From NCBI GenBank assembly GCA_947044365.1, contig OX345643.1, positions 5,102,001 through 5,166,000 on the forward strand: 64,000 nucleotides of DNA, read 5' to 3'. The notes beneath the pieces were generated by a model that saw only the letters and a program-made list of their open reading frames with translations, was not told the origin of the DNA and searched no databases. Position numbers and translations under genes: made by a program. Positions 62,001 to 64,000 of the stretch are shown here, piece by piece. Numbering within the stretch: position 1 is the first letter of the stretch; each line of letters opens with the position of its first letter. This stretch comes from Petrosia ficiformis. Taxonomy: Eukaryota > Porifera > Demospongiae > Haplosclerida > Petrosiidae.

Positions 62001-64000
62001 GATACGACGACCATATTAAGTCTGACAATAGATTCCGAAACTGGATTAATAAAAGCACCAATGGGGTTTGATGCAGAGGAATATATATTTCACAATGTCA
62101 CTCTTCGTGCTCGAGATAATGGCAATCCAAATAGACATGACTTTGTGTCACTGGTGGTGACTATTAATGATTTGAATGACAATAGTCCTTTTTTTATTGG
62201 CCTTCCATATACTGTAACTGGTGAAATAGTAAGAGAAGAACTTGTACCTCCAATAGAAATATTCACATTGCAAGCAGACGATGATGACCAGTCCAGTCCT
62301 AACAGTGAAATTATATCCTATGGATTAGTAAACAATTTCATTGCAGATGGTTATCCTATCTTTATTATTGACTCCACGAATGGTATCATTTCATCAAATC
62401 AAACAATAGATGCTGAGGAATATCGGTATTTTATACTTAATGTCTCATCCACTGATGGTGGATCACCTCCACTAACAACCTACACTACACTAGAGGTGAT
62501 TCCTTTGGATCTTAATGATAATCCACCAAAAGTCGATCAACTTATTTCAGCACTTTATCCCACTTCTGAACGCATTCCTCGTTCAATTGGACCTGCCATT
62601 CGCGTGACTGATGAAGATGAATCTATTGCTGTTAGTGATATCAGTGTTCAACTTACTAATCCGGAAAGTTTCACTGACTATCTAAGTTGCTTACTTATTT
62701 GTCAAGATGAACGTTTGGAAGAAGAAGGTTTATTAGGGGGACTGAATGGTGCTATTGATCTACTATCCTTGGCTACCTTTACTGGGCTTTATGTTACAGA
62801 CATCACTATTGGCCAAGGTAACTGTGATGCAAAGAATTTTGTTCGTAATACCATAACACCTAGCGATAATGGCTATGGTCGAATTCCTCAAAGTTCAATC
62901 CCTAATTTGAAGTTTACAAATATCTCTTTCTCTTTTGTTTTGAATATCACCAATGAAGGTTTCGTAGTTGGAATGGTTGACACTGCTGATGAGAATGCAG
63001 AGCCTAGTGAAGTAGATCGTATATTTGCAATCAGGATAAGAAAAAGAATATTCAGTATTCATTATTCTTATGCTGATAATGTTGATCAATTTAAACACCA
63101 AAGTCTTAGTACCATTCCAGACAGACCATTTAGTCAATTCTTTGAAACAATTGCGGGAGAAGAGTTCAATACCACTCGACACTATGTGGTGGTAATCCAG
63201 AATGATAAAGTTTATGTATACGTTAATTGTGACTTTTTGTATGAAGTGACTCTTGATGGTGTGCCTATAATACCTGATGGTATAACCACTGATTTAACAA
63301 TTGGAAGAATTGTCCCCAGTGATCTGAGTCAAGATGGTACGATTGGGCAAGGTCATCTTGGAGGAGATCTGCATGGATTGTATTACTATCCATATCCTCT
63401 TAAAGTTGATCAAATCCAAAGTATTTGCACCTGTGAAACTATTAAACCACCTGCTTCATATCCACCAACGATTTCTATTGCTGAACAGACCACAACGAGC
63501 ATCTCTATTGAACCAGCTGGTGATGCTACATCTATACCTGCAGAAGATGCTGCATCTTTCCTCCAAGGTATAACATATCAGTACAGATTTGAAGACATTC
63601 CTGAAACTAGTAAAACCATAGAATTTTTAGCTACTGACAGTATTTCACTAACATCAAGTGAAACTGGAACAATTTCATTTGTTGAGGAAGATACGAGCCT
63701 GCCATTCATTGATCTTAATGGACCTCTCATAAGTGGTAATGATTACATTGCAACATACACAGAAGATGCTGTTCCTGTAGCTATATCTGCCAATGAAGTT
63801 AGCATTGCAAGAGATAATGAACTCAATTTATTTCCAACAATTGAGAATGTCACTATCGAATTGCTAAATCCACTGGATGGTGACGAAAGTGAAATACTGA
63901 GTGCCAAGAGCACAGAATTCATATCTGTTGTTGCCATAAAGAATACTTTACTCCACATTCATGGTCCTGGATTGTCTGGAGAATTTTCTGAGGTTCTACA
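38032..64000 (+). CDS. Giant cadherin-family protein with LamG-like modules (5' complete, runs off right edge)
   Basis: Plus-strand exons: 38032-38847, 39102-40142, 40272-45591, 45821-46032, 46626-46714, 47177-47577 and 47992 to beyond 64000. All phases fit, giving about 7,962 residues so far. The start ATG gives a signal peptide ([20 protein letters not shown]). About 50 cadherin-type repeat linkers can be located, many canonical for calcium binding (DANDNPPVF 41950s, DVNDHAPVF 45120s, DINDNSPVP 48300s, DRNDNPPVF 56120s, DLNDNPPKV 62510s). Others have NDPP-x-I-x-L-D instead. Three LamG/ConA-like modules are inserted. The last exon is open for over 16 kb in one frame, spot-checked at several places up to the window end. 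No EGF domain, transmembrane helix or cytoplasmic tail is reached. The family mediates cell adhesion or recognition at the surface; the specific role is unknown. Confidence 0.93.
39250..39915 (+). other. LamG/ConA-like domain 1 of the cadherin
   Basis: At about residues 322-544 lies FEFTGE, then [40 protein letters not shown] and [10 protein letters not shown]. This is the order of beta strands typical of LamG/pentraxin-like sandwiches, ending in a CLASC cysteine pair. It follows the first two cadherin repeats directly. Two cadherin repeats then LamG also describes calsyntenin N-termini; relationship is not claimed. Confidence 0.7.
45715..45800. repeat. (GGAT)n microsatellite
   Basis: About 85 bp of GGATGGATCAAT units directly upstream of the exon 4 acceptor of the cadherin gene. 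Confidence 0.9.
45821..47577 (+). other. Non-cadherin insert encoded by three short exons
   Basis: Exons 4-6 encode about 234 residues with several cysteines ([54 protein letters not shown]). They lack any DxNDN motif, while the flanking exons are huge and packed with cadherin repeats. The domain is not recognised. The introns here hold a GGAT microsatellite and MITE copies. Confidence 0.55.
46145..46445. repeat. Dispersed repeat, GATACC family
   Basis: It has inverted-repeat-like ends (GGGCGATATGATACC ... GGTAGTGCCC) and shares the ATGATACCATCAATACTGATTC core with 32605-32703. It lies in cadherin intron 4. Confidence 0.5.
47697..47868. mobile_element. MITE, GTGGAACCCCTCTA family
   Basis: Second copy of the element at 33808-33972, sharing GTCCTCATTTCA and AAAGCACAGTTTGGGA-type blocks. 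It lies in the intron before the giant exon 7. Confidence 0.6.
59365..59880 (+). other. LamG/ConA-like domain 2 of the cadherin
   Basis: At about residues 6418-6590 lies [11 protein letters not shown], then [39 protein letters not shown] and GYLAQIRFC, ending at an LTTCGELF segment. The order of strands matches domain 1, and the same post-domain segment follows. Confidence 0.7.
62700..63440 (+). other. LamG/ConA-like domain 3 of the cadherin
   Basis: At about residues 7529-7776 lies [55 protein letters not shown] and [10 protein letters not shown], ending SICTC. It is more diverged than domains 1 and 2 but shows the same pattern of strands, and is again followed by a YxY...R-like segment. 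Confidence 0.55.

Noticed and set aside
48518..63958. Minus-strand ORFs of 60-183 codons under the giant cadherin exon
   Set aside because: They are shadow frames of a long conserved plus-strand coding exon. They lack splice context and any recognisable motif.

Overview
The window reads as nuclear DNA of an early-branching animal, most likely a demosponge. It is AT-rich, has spliceosomal introns with GTAAGT/AG borders, small dispersed inverted-repeat transposons throughout, and a very large cadherin with LamG-like domains and no EGF domains in the part seen. The sponge assignment is inference; no sequence search was possible.

Positions 1-23,450 hold a tandem array, all on the minus strand, of five genes plus one orphan first exon. 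They encode small secreted cysteine-rich proteins of about 223-228 residues, in a family I do not recognise. The exon plan is strongly conserved: exons of 114-135, 45-54, 71-77 and usually 52-58 nt, then a last exon that adds only 0-4 residues before the stop. The two left genes split the N-terminal region over three exons, and the three right genes carry it on one. Introns and spacers are packed with transposon-like repeats, microsatellites and hairpins.

Positions 24,037-32,400 (minus) hold an 11-exon gene for an AMP-forming acyl-CoA synthetase-like (ANL) enzyme of about 563 residues with a C-terminal membrane anchor. Its introns contain an 81-bp tandem repeat that copies one exon's 3' end, and an 11-bp minisatellite. 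Only 76 bp away, head to head, starts the plus-strand TSR3 gene (18S rRNA aminocarboxypropyltransferase). The gap holds an E-box and an inverted CCAAT box, which suggests a shared promoter.

From 38,032 to the right edge (plus) runs a giant cadherin-family gene. About 7,962 residues lie in seven exons without reaching the end, and the seventh exon is open for more than 16 kb. It combines a signal peptide, about 50 cadherin-type linkers, three LamG/ConA-like modules, and a second recurrent repeat type with a Y-x-N ... R ... V-x-D-G pattern. No membrane segment or cytoplasmic tail is reached.
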